A stretch of 64,000 nt of DNA from Erigeron canadensis (Eukaryota > Streptophyta > Magnoliopsida > Asterales > Asteraceae), in NCBI RefSeq assembly GCF_010389155.1, contig NC_057762.1, positions 38,748,055 through 38,812,054 on the forward strand. Reading direction: 5' to 3'. This document shows positions 47,990 through 60,625 of this stretch, one piece after another. Both the position numbers and the translations under genes were made by a program. The notes under the pieces were generated by a model, which was not told the DNA's origin, did not search any database, and saw nothing but the letters and a program-made list of their open reading frames with translations. Numbering within the stretch: the first letter of the stretch is position 1; each line of letters starts with the position of its first letter.

Positions 47990-48480
47990 AGTATAATTAC
48001 AATAAGAAAGATTGACTTGTTACCCATAAGGGCCACAAAAGACAAGATTTTTTATTACGACTAGAAATCCAAAAATAACATAAAGAAACAAAAGAGTTAA
48101 ACACTTCGTTGAAAGAGGTATTGTTTTTCTGATGGATGACTTGATTTCTATGCTTCCAAAGTGACCGCCACCACACAAAACAAGATGCATGTTTCCCGTA
48201 TGTGTTTGAATTTGGACGGGAAAATGGACTCTTGAACCCAATCAATCATTGACTTAGGCCTACTAATGGGAATGTCAATGGCGATCCAATTGCTAAAGAG
48301 TTGTGCCAACTCGTTAAAAAAGGGGCAAGAAGAGAAAAGATGTGAGATAGACTTGACCTTTTGCTGGCAGAGAGAGCAACATATATATGTGATTTCTAAA
48401 CCTTTCCGACTTAAGTTTAGTTGAGTTGGAAGACGGTCATGAAGCAATCTTGGCCCTTGATTTTTAATCAAAGGTCAAGA
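47990..48480 (-). pseudogene. LINE fragment: zinc-binding RT domain
   Basis: On the minus strand, 48471-48148 encodes DRLPTQLNLSRKGLEI, CCSLCQQKVKSISHLFSSCPFF and later CILF. This is the C-terminal zinc-binding domain (C..C....H...C) found after reverse transcriptase in plant LINEs. The frame then shifts; the continuation WWRSLWKHRNQVIHQ lies in the frame of 48245-47997. Reverse transcriptase and endonuclease are absent, so this is a 5'-truncated, frameshifted relic. Such truncation is normal for LINEs. Confidence 0.75.
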
Positions 48481-49546
48481 TTTTCACAATTTGACTCAAA
48501 TTTGGGAAATAACTTGAGGGAATCTAGACCCCAATTAGTGTAGTGGTTATAAAATACATCAAATTACAACAAAGTGAATATAGCTTAAAGTTTTAAACTT
48601 TTTTTTTCTTTTAAAGGTAGAACATATAAATGGTTAACATTCTTAGATGGTACGTCCACGCCTAGTTTAAATCATGTTCATACCCTAAAAGGTTTGCCTT
48701 CACGTATGTAAATGATTATAGTCTTATTAAGGTCCCCTCACCATATTTGTACATGATATAACTTAAAAGTCATTAATTTTGTATCTTTTTAAAACACTAA
48801 ATATTAGTACTATTTCTTTCTCATTTTAGAGTAATTTTTTTTCAATTTTATCCGGAGAAGTTGTTTATTTGTATTTGTGTTTATACTAGATTGTTTACTA
48901 GGAAATTAGTGTAATGAATAATTTTGAAAATGCCTTTAATGAGATAGAATAGTATATTCAAGAGTGCTAAACTATTGATAACTTCGAGGAATAATTAAAA
49001 ACACTATTGCTACAATGATACTACTGTATTAATTTGTCCATTTCATGTTTTGGAGATTGGAGGAAAACAAATGACAATTTGACATAATGACATGACTCTT
49101 TTGATTTCACGAGCGTAGTGCCTGTTTGATTATTTGTTCTTTAGCGAATAGTTGTTAATAATTTATTTTTCATCAACTATTAATAATTTGGAGTAAGATG
49201 AACATGACATTTAAATTTTGGTATCGATCTTCATACCTCTTCACGAATTGAAATCCACCTTCTAAGACGTTTGAAACAATCTTTATTATCCAACTGAGTC
49301 CTCTTAATTTATAACTTTGATCTTTCAAATATACTATCTAATATCGTATATTGTTTGGTATGTTTTTTGTTGTTCTCCCCAAAACCTTTCACGTGATTCT
49401 CCCATCCCTTCCGATAGTAGTCTATCATTTCCATTCCCATTCACTGCCCACCCCCTCATGTCTCACCTCTCTTTTGTTCCCCCTCCCCCCATCCACAATA
49501 ACCACCTAAACTAAAACCTCTCATTCCAATTTAAAAAAAAAAAAAA
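48481..49546 (+). other. Upstream region of receptor kinase gene
   Basis: AT-rich intergenic DNA turns strongly pyrimidine-rich from about 49370 (runs of C and T) and ends in an A run (49531-49545) directly before the ATG at 49547. This is likely the 5' UTR of the receptor gene. No clear TATA box was singled out. Confidence 0.4.
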
Positions 49547-52500
49547 ATGAAACCAGCAGCAGCTTCCTTTCTCACATCCATCATTCTCCTCCTCCTCACT
49601 TTCCATTCTCACACTTTCCAATCCCTCACCCCTAACCCCCAAATTACGGACGCTCTCTCCATCCTATCTTTCAAATCCAAAGCCGACCCCCACAACAAAC
49701 TCCCTTTTTCCATCACCACCACTTCCTCTCCCATTGCAAATGGCTTGGAATTCAATGCCAACCCAATTCCTCCAAAGTCACCCGTCTAGTTCTCGAAAAC
49801 TTAACTCTCTCCGGCACCTTTCCACCCAACACATTATCCAATCTCGACCAGTTACGAGTCCTCAGTCTTCAATCCAACTCCCTCACTGGCCCAATCCCCG
49901 ACTTATCCGGTCTACTCAACTTAAAAACTTTATTTCTTGATCATAACTTGTTTTCTGGCTCCATTCCACTTTCCATTTCATCTATGCATCGATTACGAAC
50001 TATTGATCTGTCGTTTAACAAACTTTCGGGTCCCATTCCCGTCAGTATTGTTAATCTAGACAGACTAAACTACCTTCGTCTCGATTCAAATAAATTAACC
50101 GGTTCTATTCCGCCTTTTAACCAATCTTCTCTTCAGATTTTCAATGTTTCTTATAATAAACTATCAGGACCGGTTCCTGTAACACGTACATTAGCTACTT
50201 TTACGTTTTCTTCGTTTTCGTCTAACGTTAAATTGTGCGGTGAGATTGTTAGGAGAGAATGCAGTTTAATAGGACCGTTTTTTGGTAACCATTCTTCCGC
50301 GGCTCCTCCGCCGCCAGCACGAGCAGTGCCGGGGCAGAGCGCGAGCGCGCAGTTACAAGAAACAAGCTCAACCAAATTAAAACATTCGAGAAAACTTTTA
50401 TTAGAAATAATTGTTGGGATGTCTGGGTTTGTAGTACTTGTTTCAATGACCATATGTCTATTTATAGGAATTAAATCGAGATCAGGAAAGAAAAAGGGAA
50501 ATGATGACGTCATGTCGACTAACGAGATATTAGAAATGGCGGCGGCTGCCGATGTGATGAGAATGGAAGAAGCTAATGAACTTGAAGAAAAAGTGAAAAA
50601 TTTACAAAAAGGGATTGCAATGGGGAAAAGTGGGGCCCTTGTGTTTTGTGCAGGGGAGGCGCAAATGTATACATTGGAACAGCTGATGAGAGGGTCGGCG
50701 GAGTTGTTAGGAAGAGGGTCAATTGCGACTACTTATAAAGCGGTTTTGGAGAATCGTTTGATTGTGTGTGTAAAAAGGTTAGATGCGGCGAAATTGGAGT
50801 TGGCTAGTAAGGAAATGTTTGAGAGGCACATGGAAGCGGTTGGCGGTTTGCGCCATCCGAATCTTGTGCCTCTCAGAGCTTATTATCAGGCTAAAGATGA
50901 ACGGTTGTTGGTTTATGATTATCAGCCGAATGGAAGTCTATTTGCTCTCATTCACGGTAAAGTTTTGTTTTTTGTTTTTGTTTTTGTTTTGAACTGTTGG
51001 GTTGACTCAGTAACTATAGGTACGATTTGACTCACTGTGGCTGCATTGGGCTAAAAAGTAGTCGCATGTGATTTAGCCACGTAGGTGTAGGGTGGGTTAT
51101 TAACTTATTATAAAAAGAAAGACTGTTTGAAATGTACTATCACTACACTAGATACAGGAGCTACAGGAATCTTGCAGGTTGGTGGGTTATTTATGGTTAC
51201 GCAAGTTTTGTAGAATACGACATTGACTTAACTTGATTAAGGCCAGGGGTTACTTTTCTTTATCTATACTTCTATACTACTCATAAACCTCGAATATATC
51301 TATACTTCTATACTACTAGCATAAAGTAAAGAAAAAATAACATCCTTGTTTGAAAGTTACACGAGGGGATTGTTTGAAATGCTCTTGATGGTTAAATTAT
51401 ACTATGAGTTCTTTATTTTTTAAAATATCTCCGTTGACCTTTTACATTATCAAATTATCTACAACACTCGACGTTGTCTCTACCACCAACAGCCGCCTCC
51501 ACCACCACAATGTCGCCACCATAACCACCGCCGCATTGCGCGGATAACGTGCTAGCTTGTAACAAAGAAACTTGTACCCATGATTCAAGAGGGGATGGGT
51601 TTTGTTTTAGACAAATAATGTTTGGTTGGGTATAGCTAAAACAAGATGGTATGGTAGAGTGGTATACAGAAGATTACTTTCATTTCGTTATATATTTTGG
51701 ACTTCTAACAATTCATACCTCTCGGCAAGTAACTAAGTATAGATTTTAATTTAGTCTTATATCCTTTACTTTTGGCATTCTTAATGTATCAATTTAAAAT
51801 TTCATCTTGATGCAAAAAGAGTAATACGGGTGTTGAAAAAAAAAACTAATTAGAACAAATTCTTTCATAAAATAGTTTTTTTTTTTTTTTCAAACTTAAA
51901 CTTATATAATTATTATTGCCGTTTGAAAAAACAAAAATTTGTGATTTTACATTAATTTTGTTTGAATTAAAATCTATGGAAACAAATAAAAAAAAATAGA
52001 TTTTGTTCAAAATAATAGGAAATAGATTAGATTGCGACAACCATCTCCAAATGGTATAGTGATAAGACTACTTTCCTCACAAGAGTTCAGAATTTGAGTC
52101 TTACACTAGGCATGTTTGGGGATGACCACCTGTATTTAATTTCTACTTATGATGGAGTGGGTGACTTTTTATTAGGGTTTCTCATCCCGGGTTTAAATTT
52201 GGGAGTTATTGAGCAATAGGCTCTAACACGGACATGATAAGACAAACCTCCCGATAATCTCGAGTAATTGTGCATGGGATGGTTAATGAACCAAGCCTTT
52301 TATCAAGTTATTCGAGTTCGGCTTGCATATATCTTATGCTCTATAATTTGTTTTATAATAAGATTTGTTTCACCTAAAATGGTCTCCATGGAGTAATATC
52401 TAGATGTCTATAAAATTTTTGGACTTATATTTGAATTAATTTCTTATTTACATAGACTTTAGACACTAAATATGAATCATTTGAAGTCTTATATTTGTTC

Positions 52501-53154
52501 ATAATAAGTGCTTCCCAGCTTCTTTATTTTTTCATTTATCATAACTTTTTGTTGGATTAAACGTAAGGAGCAATCACAATTTTGACATATACAGGGTCAA
52601 AGTCAACAAGAGCAAAACCACTACATTGGACATCATGCTTAAAAATAGCAGAGGATGTAGCACAAGGCCTCTCTTACATCCACCAAGCATGGAGACTAGT
52701 CCACGGTAATCTCAAACTATCAAACATACTCCTCGGTTCCGAGTTTGAAGCCTGTTTATCGGACTACTGCCTCTCCGCACTCTCCACCCATCTCCCCAAC
52801 ACCACTGATCCCGATTCTGCATCCTACGAGGCGCCAGAAACACGCAAGTTAAACCAACAGCCAACGGCCAAATCTGATGTTTACTCATTCGGGGTCCTAC
52901 TCCTTGAGCTCCTAACTGGAAAACCGGCATCCGACCACCCTCATTTAATGCCAGACGATATGGTGAAATGGGTGAAGTCGGTGAGGGGCAACGGTGGTGG
53001 TGATGTGGAAGACAATCGGCTCATAATGCTGGTCGAGGTAGCGATAGTGTGTCGAGTGAGCTCGCCTGAGCAAAGGCCTACAATGTGGGAAGTTATTAAA
53101 ATGATTCAAGAGATTAAAGAAGCTGCTGTAACGGAAGAATTAAATGGGGTTTAG
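49547..53154 (+). CDS. LRR receptor-like pseudokinase, frameshifted
   Basis: Subfamily LRR-III receptor-like kinase, close to the Arabidopsis 'probable inactive receptor kinase' At5g67200 type. Exons 49547-50956 and 52595-53154, with a 1638 bp GT-AG intron. Order: signal peptide (about 1-26), cap [13 protein letters not shown], about four to five LRRs ([16 protein letters not shown].., [16 protein letters not shown]..), membrane segment (about 283-307), then a kinase-like domain. It acts at the plasma membrane. The catalytic HRD is HGN and DFG is DYC, so phosphotransfer is unlikely; the VxVK lysine and APE remain. Between about 49700 and 49731 the frame shifts by one: the first part ends at TAG (49787), while the homologous reading [10 protein letters not shown] starts in the other frame. 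With one extra base the spliced length would be 657 codons, normal for the family. Sequencing error, or a recent null allele, are both possible. Confidence 0.85.
51263..51555 (+). mobile_element. Short Helitron-like element in intron
   Basis: Starts at A|TCTATACTTCTATACTAC; this start is present twice, at 51263 and 51299, a 36 bp duplication. It ends with a CCACC-rich run, CCGCCGCATTGCGCGG (about 51528-51543), GATAACGTG and CTAG (51552-51555). It lies inside the single intron of the receptor gene and is non-coding. The base after CTAG is C, not the usual T. Confidence 0.55.
52034..52280 (+). repeat. tRNA-derived SINE in receptor intron
   Basis: TGGTATAGTGAT (52052-52063, A-box-like) and GAATTTGAGTC (52090-52100, B-box-like) are spaced as in tRNA-derived SINEs. 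The body contains tcatcccgggtttaaat and ends near 52280. It lies about 310 bp before the acceptor of exon 2. Confidence 0.45.
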
Positions 53155-53723
53155 CTGATCTTTATTAGATAGTAAAACAAGTTGCCACTTGTATATTGGG
53201 TTTTGCTAATTTACGTCCTATGTAATGATATGATGATCAGGTAAAAACAACTACGAATTACAGATGATGATTAATATGAAAATCATCATCAATTATTTTT
53301 GTATGCATGAACTAACTAGAGTTTGGTCTGGTTCTAGCAACGTACGTTGTGGGGCAGGGGACCGAAAAATAATGCACGTCCAAGTGGAAAGGATAAGAAT
53401 GGTAAAACATGTTTTGATCATACTAGTTGAAACCTGCCAATGGTTTTGATTTAGATGTATTTTTAGGGCCCTCTATTAAGTTGTACATGGTATTTGGGTA
53501 GGGGATTTCTTTCATGTTAACTTATTACTAATTTGAAAGTAAGGTATTTTTATATTGAAATCAAAGGAGAAAATTTATTAATCATTTTTGAACCTTAATT
53601 TTATATATTATTCTTTTACAATATTTTTATTGTTATTGCTAGATGATTAGTTGTCATTTTTAAAGTTTGGGTTAAAATAATTGACCTAAATTTGTCAAAA
53701 CTTTATACTGTAAAAAAAATACT

Positions 53724-53752
53724 TTGCGGCAACGCGCGAGGTCAATAACTAG
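53724..53752 (+). mobile_element. Helitron-like 3' terminus
   Basis: TTGCGGCAACGCGCGAGG is followed by tcaataa and CTAG (53749-53752), then T. The hairpin is imperfect. The 5' end was not found. Confidence 0.45.
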
Positions 53753-53924
53753 TATTTACTGTGAATTAACAAAGTCGGTAGGTAGGTAGGCAGTTGTTCG
53801 AAGATCCTCTAAAGTTGTTTTCAATTTTATAGGTAAAGTTGAGCACATCTTAACCTTTGGATTAAAATTAAGGGTCAAGATTCAAATATATATATATGAA
53901 GCATAAATATTATATAAGTTTCAG

Positions 53925-54075
53925 GTAAAATAAAACAAGTATTAAAGTAAAACAATTTAAATAATAGGATTTTATTCACTGAAAATCACCGTGCATCATT
54001 TTAACCATAAGCTAAGAACCAAGATCTTATCCTATTTGTTTTATTTTAATATTTGTTTTACAATACCCGACTCCT
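53925..54075. mobile_element. Dispersed MITE-like repeat, copy 2
   Basis: Same family as 21190-21405: GTAAAATAAAACAAGTATTA at the left, TATTTGTTTTATTTTAATAT-type inverse at the right, and the core ctgaaaatcaccgtgcatcat. Confidence 0.6.
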
Positions 54076-54098
54076 ATAATGATATACCGGTAAAATAT

Positions 54099-54186
54099 AC
54101 TTTCAGATTTTATAAATTGATTTTTCATGCATAGCCTAAAAGACTTTCAGATTTTATAAATTGATTTTTCATGCATAGCCTAAAAG
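54099..54186. repeat. Perfect 44 bp tandem duplication
   Basis: The block starting actttcagattttataaatt and ending gcatagcctaaaag occurs twice without a mismatch (54099-54142, 54143-54186), so it is very recent. Confidence 0.95.
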
Positions 54187-55036
54187 TTGGGTTTTTTGGT
54201 TTGGTTTTTCTCACCCCTAACCACAAGGTGTTAGGTTGTTTTAAGACTAACTCTTGGTTCAAGGATTGGTTAGACCCGAGCTGCGTTTAGAACCGGTGTT
54301 TTCATATGTCATCTTACTATCTTAATTAGTACCTTTAGGTTATGCACACATCTTTTTCAAGTAGTTTTATCAAAGGATACACACACACACACACATTTTA
54401 CATAATCATATTCAAATCTAATTATCACAAATGTAATATATATATATATAATGGATGTAAAAAGATGGAGAACATTGTTGCCATACATTAATAATCTGTA
54501 CTTTTTTTTGCCATAGTTAATAAATGTTCACATGTTAAATTTTCCACAAAATTATTTGCACTCATATCATGCACTACAAACAAATTAGCTATAAAACTAC
54601 AACACTTGTGTTTCCAAAAAAAAAATCACACTAGAAAACACACACACTAGTTTCAGCTGGGGGAGGCATCGGAAAGTCCATAGCAGATCAGCAACCGAAA
54701 TTTCAAAACTTTAAATGTTCAGAAAGCTCTCATCGATATGACTTCACAAGTTGCCACCATTGCCACAACCCCCAGCAATATTTCAAGATTATAAACTTAG
54801 CTATCCAAGATCAGCAAATCAATGAACCATCTACAAGCACATATCTCCAACACACGCCTAATATATCACACTGCACTGGAAAATGTCAGAATTAACGCTT
54901 GTATAAGTGTATGTTATACACAATAGGCGATAGGAAAGCGGTATTTACCTGCACTTATTTCCATATTCTTCACTATAATGTATGTTGGAGATGAGGGTGA
55001 GGTAAAATACGAATATACATTAGCAACATCTTAAAC

Positions 55037-58000
55037 TTAATGTCTATGCAACATGAGGTCGGAAATGGGCTGTGGACGAGGTTTTGATCTCATGATTGTT
55101 TCGTCACTGTGTTTGATGAGCTCTGAGAGTCTCCATGGTTTTTGCCATTTCCATTTGAATTGCAACATCCATTGATGATGACTCCTCTTCCACCTCCACA
55201 GCTTTCCATTAGAATGCCCGACCAATGCCAGTTTCTTCATAGATAACTGACTCAGGGGAACCATCTGTACTCAACATATTCATATTCAGCCAAATTTACT
55301 ATAAACTACAGAAAGAATCAAAGAAGTAATTAATCAAGATGTTTTGACCTTTCGTTTCTGGTCTATGAAGGCTGCTGATTCCCTGACTGAACCATTGGCT
55401 ATGCCTGCCGTGTATTTGAGCTGTTTTGGTACGGGAACAGAATTTGGAGATAATGGACCACTCATGTCATCAGCCACGTGTTTCAGTGAATTGTGAGAAT
55501 TACCCTGTTTTACTAAAGGAGTTAGAAATGAAATCGTATGCTTATATTTTATACTGTCAAGAAAAATCTGATGCATTTTATTACCGAGGCAGATGAAGCC
55601 AATGCGATTGCCACAGTTTGCTGTTCTCTTACTTTTAGCTCCTTCTCGGCTTCTTTTCTTCGTAGTTCACTCTGTCTTAGCAAACCCACAAGCTCTTGCA
55701 ACTGTTCTTCCATTTCTTTCATCTCAACATCCTTCTCCCATGATTGGCATCTATGTGAAACCATGAATATCGGTAACTTATGTAACTTATATATTCTAAA
55801 CAGGACAAATAAGATTACATGGTAATATAAGGCGTACCTAGCATCTGCAAGAGAATTGAACATATATTGAAGAAGGTTCTTGGCATCCGCCATAGAACGC
55901 AGCTGATTCCAACGTCCACGACTTGCAAAGCCACGCTCCCTTTCTTCTGCCTCGGACAGTTGTGAAGCCATGAACACAAGTGAGTTTGATGAAATGCTTA
56001 ACATGCTCTCTAGTGAAGATATTCTCGACATTCTAGCTTCAGGTGACAAAGATGATGCCCTGAATGAGTTAAATATTAGTTTCTCCATTCAAGGAAAGTA
56101 TTGTATGAAACACCAATAGTTGATTGTACCTAGAGAATCCATTTTTTCCTCTTGGAGGGCTAACTCCTTTTGCAGCAAATTCATCAACTTGTCTAAGAAC
56201 AGCTAGCTCTTCAGCCAGTGCAGCACGCCTGCAAAATAGCCAATTAAGTAAAACAACATATTTCCCGTATCTATATCATCATAAACTTTATATATACATA
56301 CACTTCGCTTTGTTTCTCATATTCATATCGAACTTCATGAACATTCACCATCACTTCCACCTCATGATCCAGCCATCGCTGCAATGATTTCTCATTGCTC
56401 TGAAATGAGAAACTTGATTTTTAATAAAAGTACATCAAAGGTGACAAAATTGCATTAGTCCTGACATTAACCTGTACATTTGTTCCATTTCCATTTCCGT
56501 TTCCGTTGCTAGTCACTGTAAAAGATGTATGTAATATATGAGCAAGGCTATTTATGCAAATTAACTAGGTCTCAATGATGCATTTTTAGTACTTCCAACA
56601 GCAAGTAAGATGCTAAAATATACCAGAAATGTCGCGAACTGACTTGCGGGCCTCAAGTAATTCCTTGAGCCTCTTGGTAGCCATAGCAGCCTCTTCTGTC
56701 TTTCTTTGAAGGACCTAAAAGGCGATTGATTATATTAGATTAGACAACGCAATTTCAGGGATTATAATGTAAAAATGAACAAAATCAGAGCCGAATGGAA
56801 TGCAACCATTTTCTGGCGTTGATTTAGGGCCTGCAGTTTATGCCTTTCGTATTCATTCCTACGCCCTTCTTTCTTTAGCTGCAATAATTTGATGAAATGA
56901 TCAAACAGCCTCATATAAAATTCACCATAAATATTACTCATATAAACGGGGTTTGAAAGAAAGCAAAAATGTTGAATAGCAACACAACGTTAATACATGC
57001 CTGCAACAATTCTTTTTCACGTGATGCTTTCCACTGTCGGAATTGCTCAGCTTCTTGCTTTATCCTGTGTTGTAGTTGAACCTACAACCTCATATAAGTT
57101 AATACCAAATTTCACTTATATAAACAGGTACTACAGATACAGGTTTTGAATATATAAACCTTTTGGGCCTTGATAAATTGTATTTCGTCTTGTAACTTTT
57201 TTGCTGCATCATCACTCTTTTGTTTTTGCTTCACAATTTGAACCTGACTGTCTTTTTTCTTCTTGAGATCCTGAATCTGAGGTGTGAAAATTGAACAGTT
57301 AAAACATGTATTGTAGATTGTATGCTTCACACTCTAAATGGGCATGTGTATACCTGTGACTCGAGTGATTTTAACTTGTGGGAATGCAAATCTTGTAACT
57401 TTTGTGTTTGACCGTCTGAAGTAGCTGAAAGATTTTCAATTTCGGCCTGCAATCGGTCCCTCTCTTTCTACATTGATAACCGAAAGTTTAACATTAAACA
57501 GAAACATAAATCACATAAGATGACAAAGTTGCTTGTAAGAATATAATCACCTGTACTGCCCGTTTTTCATCCTCGAGTTCCATTATTTTCTTCCCAAAAT
57601 GTTGCTTAAGAGTCATAGTATCAGATCCACCAAAAAGTTTCATCTCCGACTATAAAAGAATCGAATATGTATAAGTAACTTTCAATACAATGTAACCAAC
57701 ACATTAACAGATATATAATCTCGATTGGTAGACCTGGTGATCTGTTTAATATTTCTAAAAGCAAAAATGCAAATATATATAAAGAAAAAAGAGACACACC
57801 TCCTTCTGCTCTAAACGTTTATTCAACTCATGCAGTTCTTTGCCCATTGAGTCTTGGAGAAGGGTGTGCTCCCACTCTTTTGCTGCTTCTTCATCTATAA
57901 CGCCAGAATCGCCTTCACAAATATATTCATGTAACAAAAATGTCGTTGACTGAGAAATGGGGTTTTAATATAAGCAAGACTTGGGATATAAGAATAGTAG

Positions 58001-60625
58001 TTAGTACCACTTTCACTCATCTGATAATCAGATGAATCAACACTTCTTTTTAACTCTTCATTTTCTATACAAAAGGAATCATCAACCTGCAACATTTAGT
58101 CATTATAAGTTACCTATGAACTTTGAACCATACTTATAGGTAGCGTAAAAAATGATGAATTACACGTACTTTAGTGTCCATTTCAGAGTGATCAATTGCA
58201 ATGCCTCGACTACGGTAAACATGAAGTTCCCTACAAAGATCTTGATTAGTAGCTTCAAGCCAAGCAATCCTTTCTCGCAGTACCTGGTCAAAAAGCCATT
58301 GTTAATGGTCAAGCAATTACAGGCATAAAAACTTCTTCTATTTTCAACCTATTACACACATTTACATACCTGTAATTCCACTGGAGAACCTCCACCACGA
58401 GCACAAAGTTCCGCCTGCAAGCACTCTAGTTGTTGGCGCATCCTTAACATTTCACTTGACATTGGGTCCCTATTCACTACAGGTTTATTCTGAATATTCC
58501 GAGCACGATTAGCATACTTCAACGTGTTCAAAGTTTCCTCGGCGTTTATATCAGCAGGACTAACGCAAGCTGGGAAACCATAATGCTATAAGTTTGTGTA
58601 AAAATCAAAACTTGATAATTAACAACAAACACTTTATTTTTAACTACATTAAAAGATTTTGGGGTATAGAAGTTACCGATCATAACTGTTCTGCTATTTC
58701 CACCAAGAGAATCCTGCCATTAAAGTACATTACAGATTGACCCCAAATCAGTAAACAAAAATGCTATGCTATTGATATATCATATTCTAAAGCAAGGGGG
58801 AAAAAAACAAATTTCAGGTTCTCCAGCTTGTTATTGTGTCCAACCTGTAAGAGGCGGGTAAGTTTACTATCACGATATGGAACATGAGCACCTTCTTTCC
58901 GTTTCTTCTCATCACCAAGGGCACTGATCACATTTCCAAGTGCAAGAAGTCCCTTGTTAATGTGAACTCCTGTTTTCAGAGAAAGGGGTTATCACAGGAC
59001 AGTCTTAGCATCACACACTAATGAAAAAAATAAAATCAATATGCCTCACCTTCTTTGAATCGCATGCCATCAGATCCTGTTCTTTTAGCGCGTTCTGATC
59101 CAGCAAGGTCAACTAAATGCAACTTGGCACAAAGATATTCATCACCCATGGCGTCATTCGAACTATTATCACCAGAACTCCCTTTTCGTATTTGTTCTAC
59201 TGTAATTGTAAAGATCGCATGTGAACGACTGCATCAAAAAGTAATATCAATTACAGTACATAAGAATAACTGCTATCAATACGATACATTGAAAAGACGT
59301 AAAAAAAGAAAAAATGCAATTATAGCATCTAGTCAACCTCGACTGATTATTCATATTTGTACTTCCCGTGGCCCTGCTCAACGATCCGTGCTCCAAACAA
59401 TCAGCCATTTCTTTAAGTGTTTGAACACTACATTCAGTAGATCCAGCAAGCGTTATAACACCATTTGAATTTTCACGAATTTGTATTGGTGGCTTCCCTG
59501 GTATATTAACTTTTCCTGTCTGCCCATTCGTTATCTCTGATTTGTTACTCGAGTTTGGATCCAACAAGTCTCTCACCTCTTCTTTTAGAATCTAAAATCA
59601 ACAAAATTCCTCACTTAATACTCTAAACTATGTTTCATATCATATATCTCCATATATAAAAAGTTAACAAAAGTATATAAATATATAACCTCAATGAAAG
59701 AAACATGCAACTGGAAATCTATTTGATGCTTCAAAGTTTCGATCTTGTTGAACAAAGCATTCATAGCTTGAGGAATAAGCCCTGTTTGAGAAGCATCTTT
59801 AGAGCCAGAACCCATAGTATACGTTTTCCCCGAACCCGTCTGTTAAACTTGAAAAATGTCAAATACCATCATCATAAACAATCACAATTACAATACAAAT
59901 ACATATATATATATATATATGACTTTTATTAGATTAGATTTAATAATATACCTGTCCGTAGGCTAAGACAGTGGCATTATATCCTTGAAAAAGACCATCA
60001 ACAAGAGGAGCAACACATTCTTCAAACATAGCCGATGAAACCGTACCGGTACTACCATAAACATGATCGAATGTAAACGAATGTGTACCCAGTTGCACCT
60101 ATTTTTATTTCATATATAATTAATTATAATCATAATATCAATATCAAAACAGTAGAAACCAAACCACATTATTAGACACTTTTTGATATATAACATTACT
60201 TAAGAGTAAGAATTTACCCAATTTAGCAACTTTACAATTTATATATAGTATGTGATGATTATTACTAGTTAAAATTAGTATGATTTTACTGAAAAATATA
60301 CTGCTTATCAGATCAATGGAAATAGTGAAGTGATGAGATCTAGTAGTAATGGGATCTGTTAAAAAGTAAAGATGAAAATTGAATCTTTTGATTAAAAGTA
60401 AGTAATTAGATATAATTATTATTGGTATTAATGTGGTTAAGTTAGCTGGTAATGAGTGACCGACGGACGTACCTGTGGTTTTCCGGGAACAACGGAGACA
60501 CAATCTTTACAAGCTTGAAGCTTTTCATCACCCACGAGTGGGCGGATATGTACAGCTACTTTGACTGAACAGTCTTCAGTAGCGGCGGTGGTGGTGGTGG
60601 TGGTTGGTGGTGGTGGTGATTCCAT
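55037..60625 (-). CDS. FRA1: Kinesin-4 motor, FRA1/KIN4A type
   Basis: A plus-end-directed microtubule motor of cortical arrays; in Arabidopsis FRA1 it is needed for ordered cellulose deposition and wall strength. 24 exons, highest first: 60625-60473, 60098-59952, 59839-59690, 59591-59338, 59228-59050, 58969-58845, 58713-58677, 58569-58370, 58283-58170, 58086-58008, 57912-57800, 57649-57551, 57467-57354, 57270-57160, 57081-57001, 56878-56807, 56714-56624, 56515-56472, 56399-56302, 56228-56130, 56059-55838, 55750-55585, 55504-55349, 55264-55037. They sum to 3132 nt, 1043 residues, with no stop or frameshift (Arabidopsis FRA1 is about 1035). N-terminal motor ([10 protein letters not shown]): P-loop GQTGSGKT 99-106, switch I SSRSH 234-238, switch II DLAGSE 275-280. 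Then a long coiled coil and a basic Trp-rich tail ([11 protein letters not shown]). The intron after exon 15 has a GC donor. The N terminus carries a Pro/Thr repeat from a GGT microsatellite. Confidence 0.96.
60584..60620 (-). repeat. GGT trinucleotide repeat in kinesin exon 1
   Basis: An interrupted (GGT)n tract encodes the Pro/Thr run near residues 4-14 of the kinesin. The length is likely variable between alleles or species, because it lies before the motor domain. Confidence 0.85.

Larger units (their letters stand above)
53155..55036. other. Region between convergent genes
   Basis: Holds the 3' UTRs of the receptor gene (+) and the kinesin gene (-), a Helitron-like 3' end at 53752, a MITE-like repeat (53925-54075), a 44 bp tandem duplication and a (CA)n tract at about 54379-54395. 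The 61-codon frame at 53264-53449 is not supported. Confidence 0.4.
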
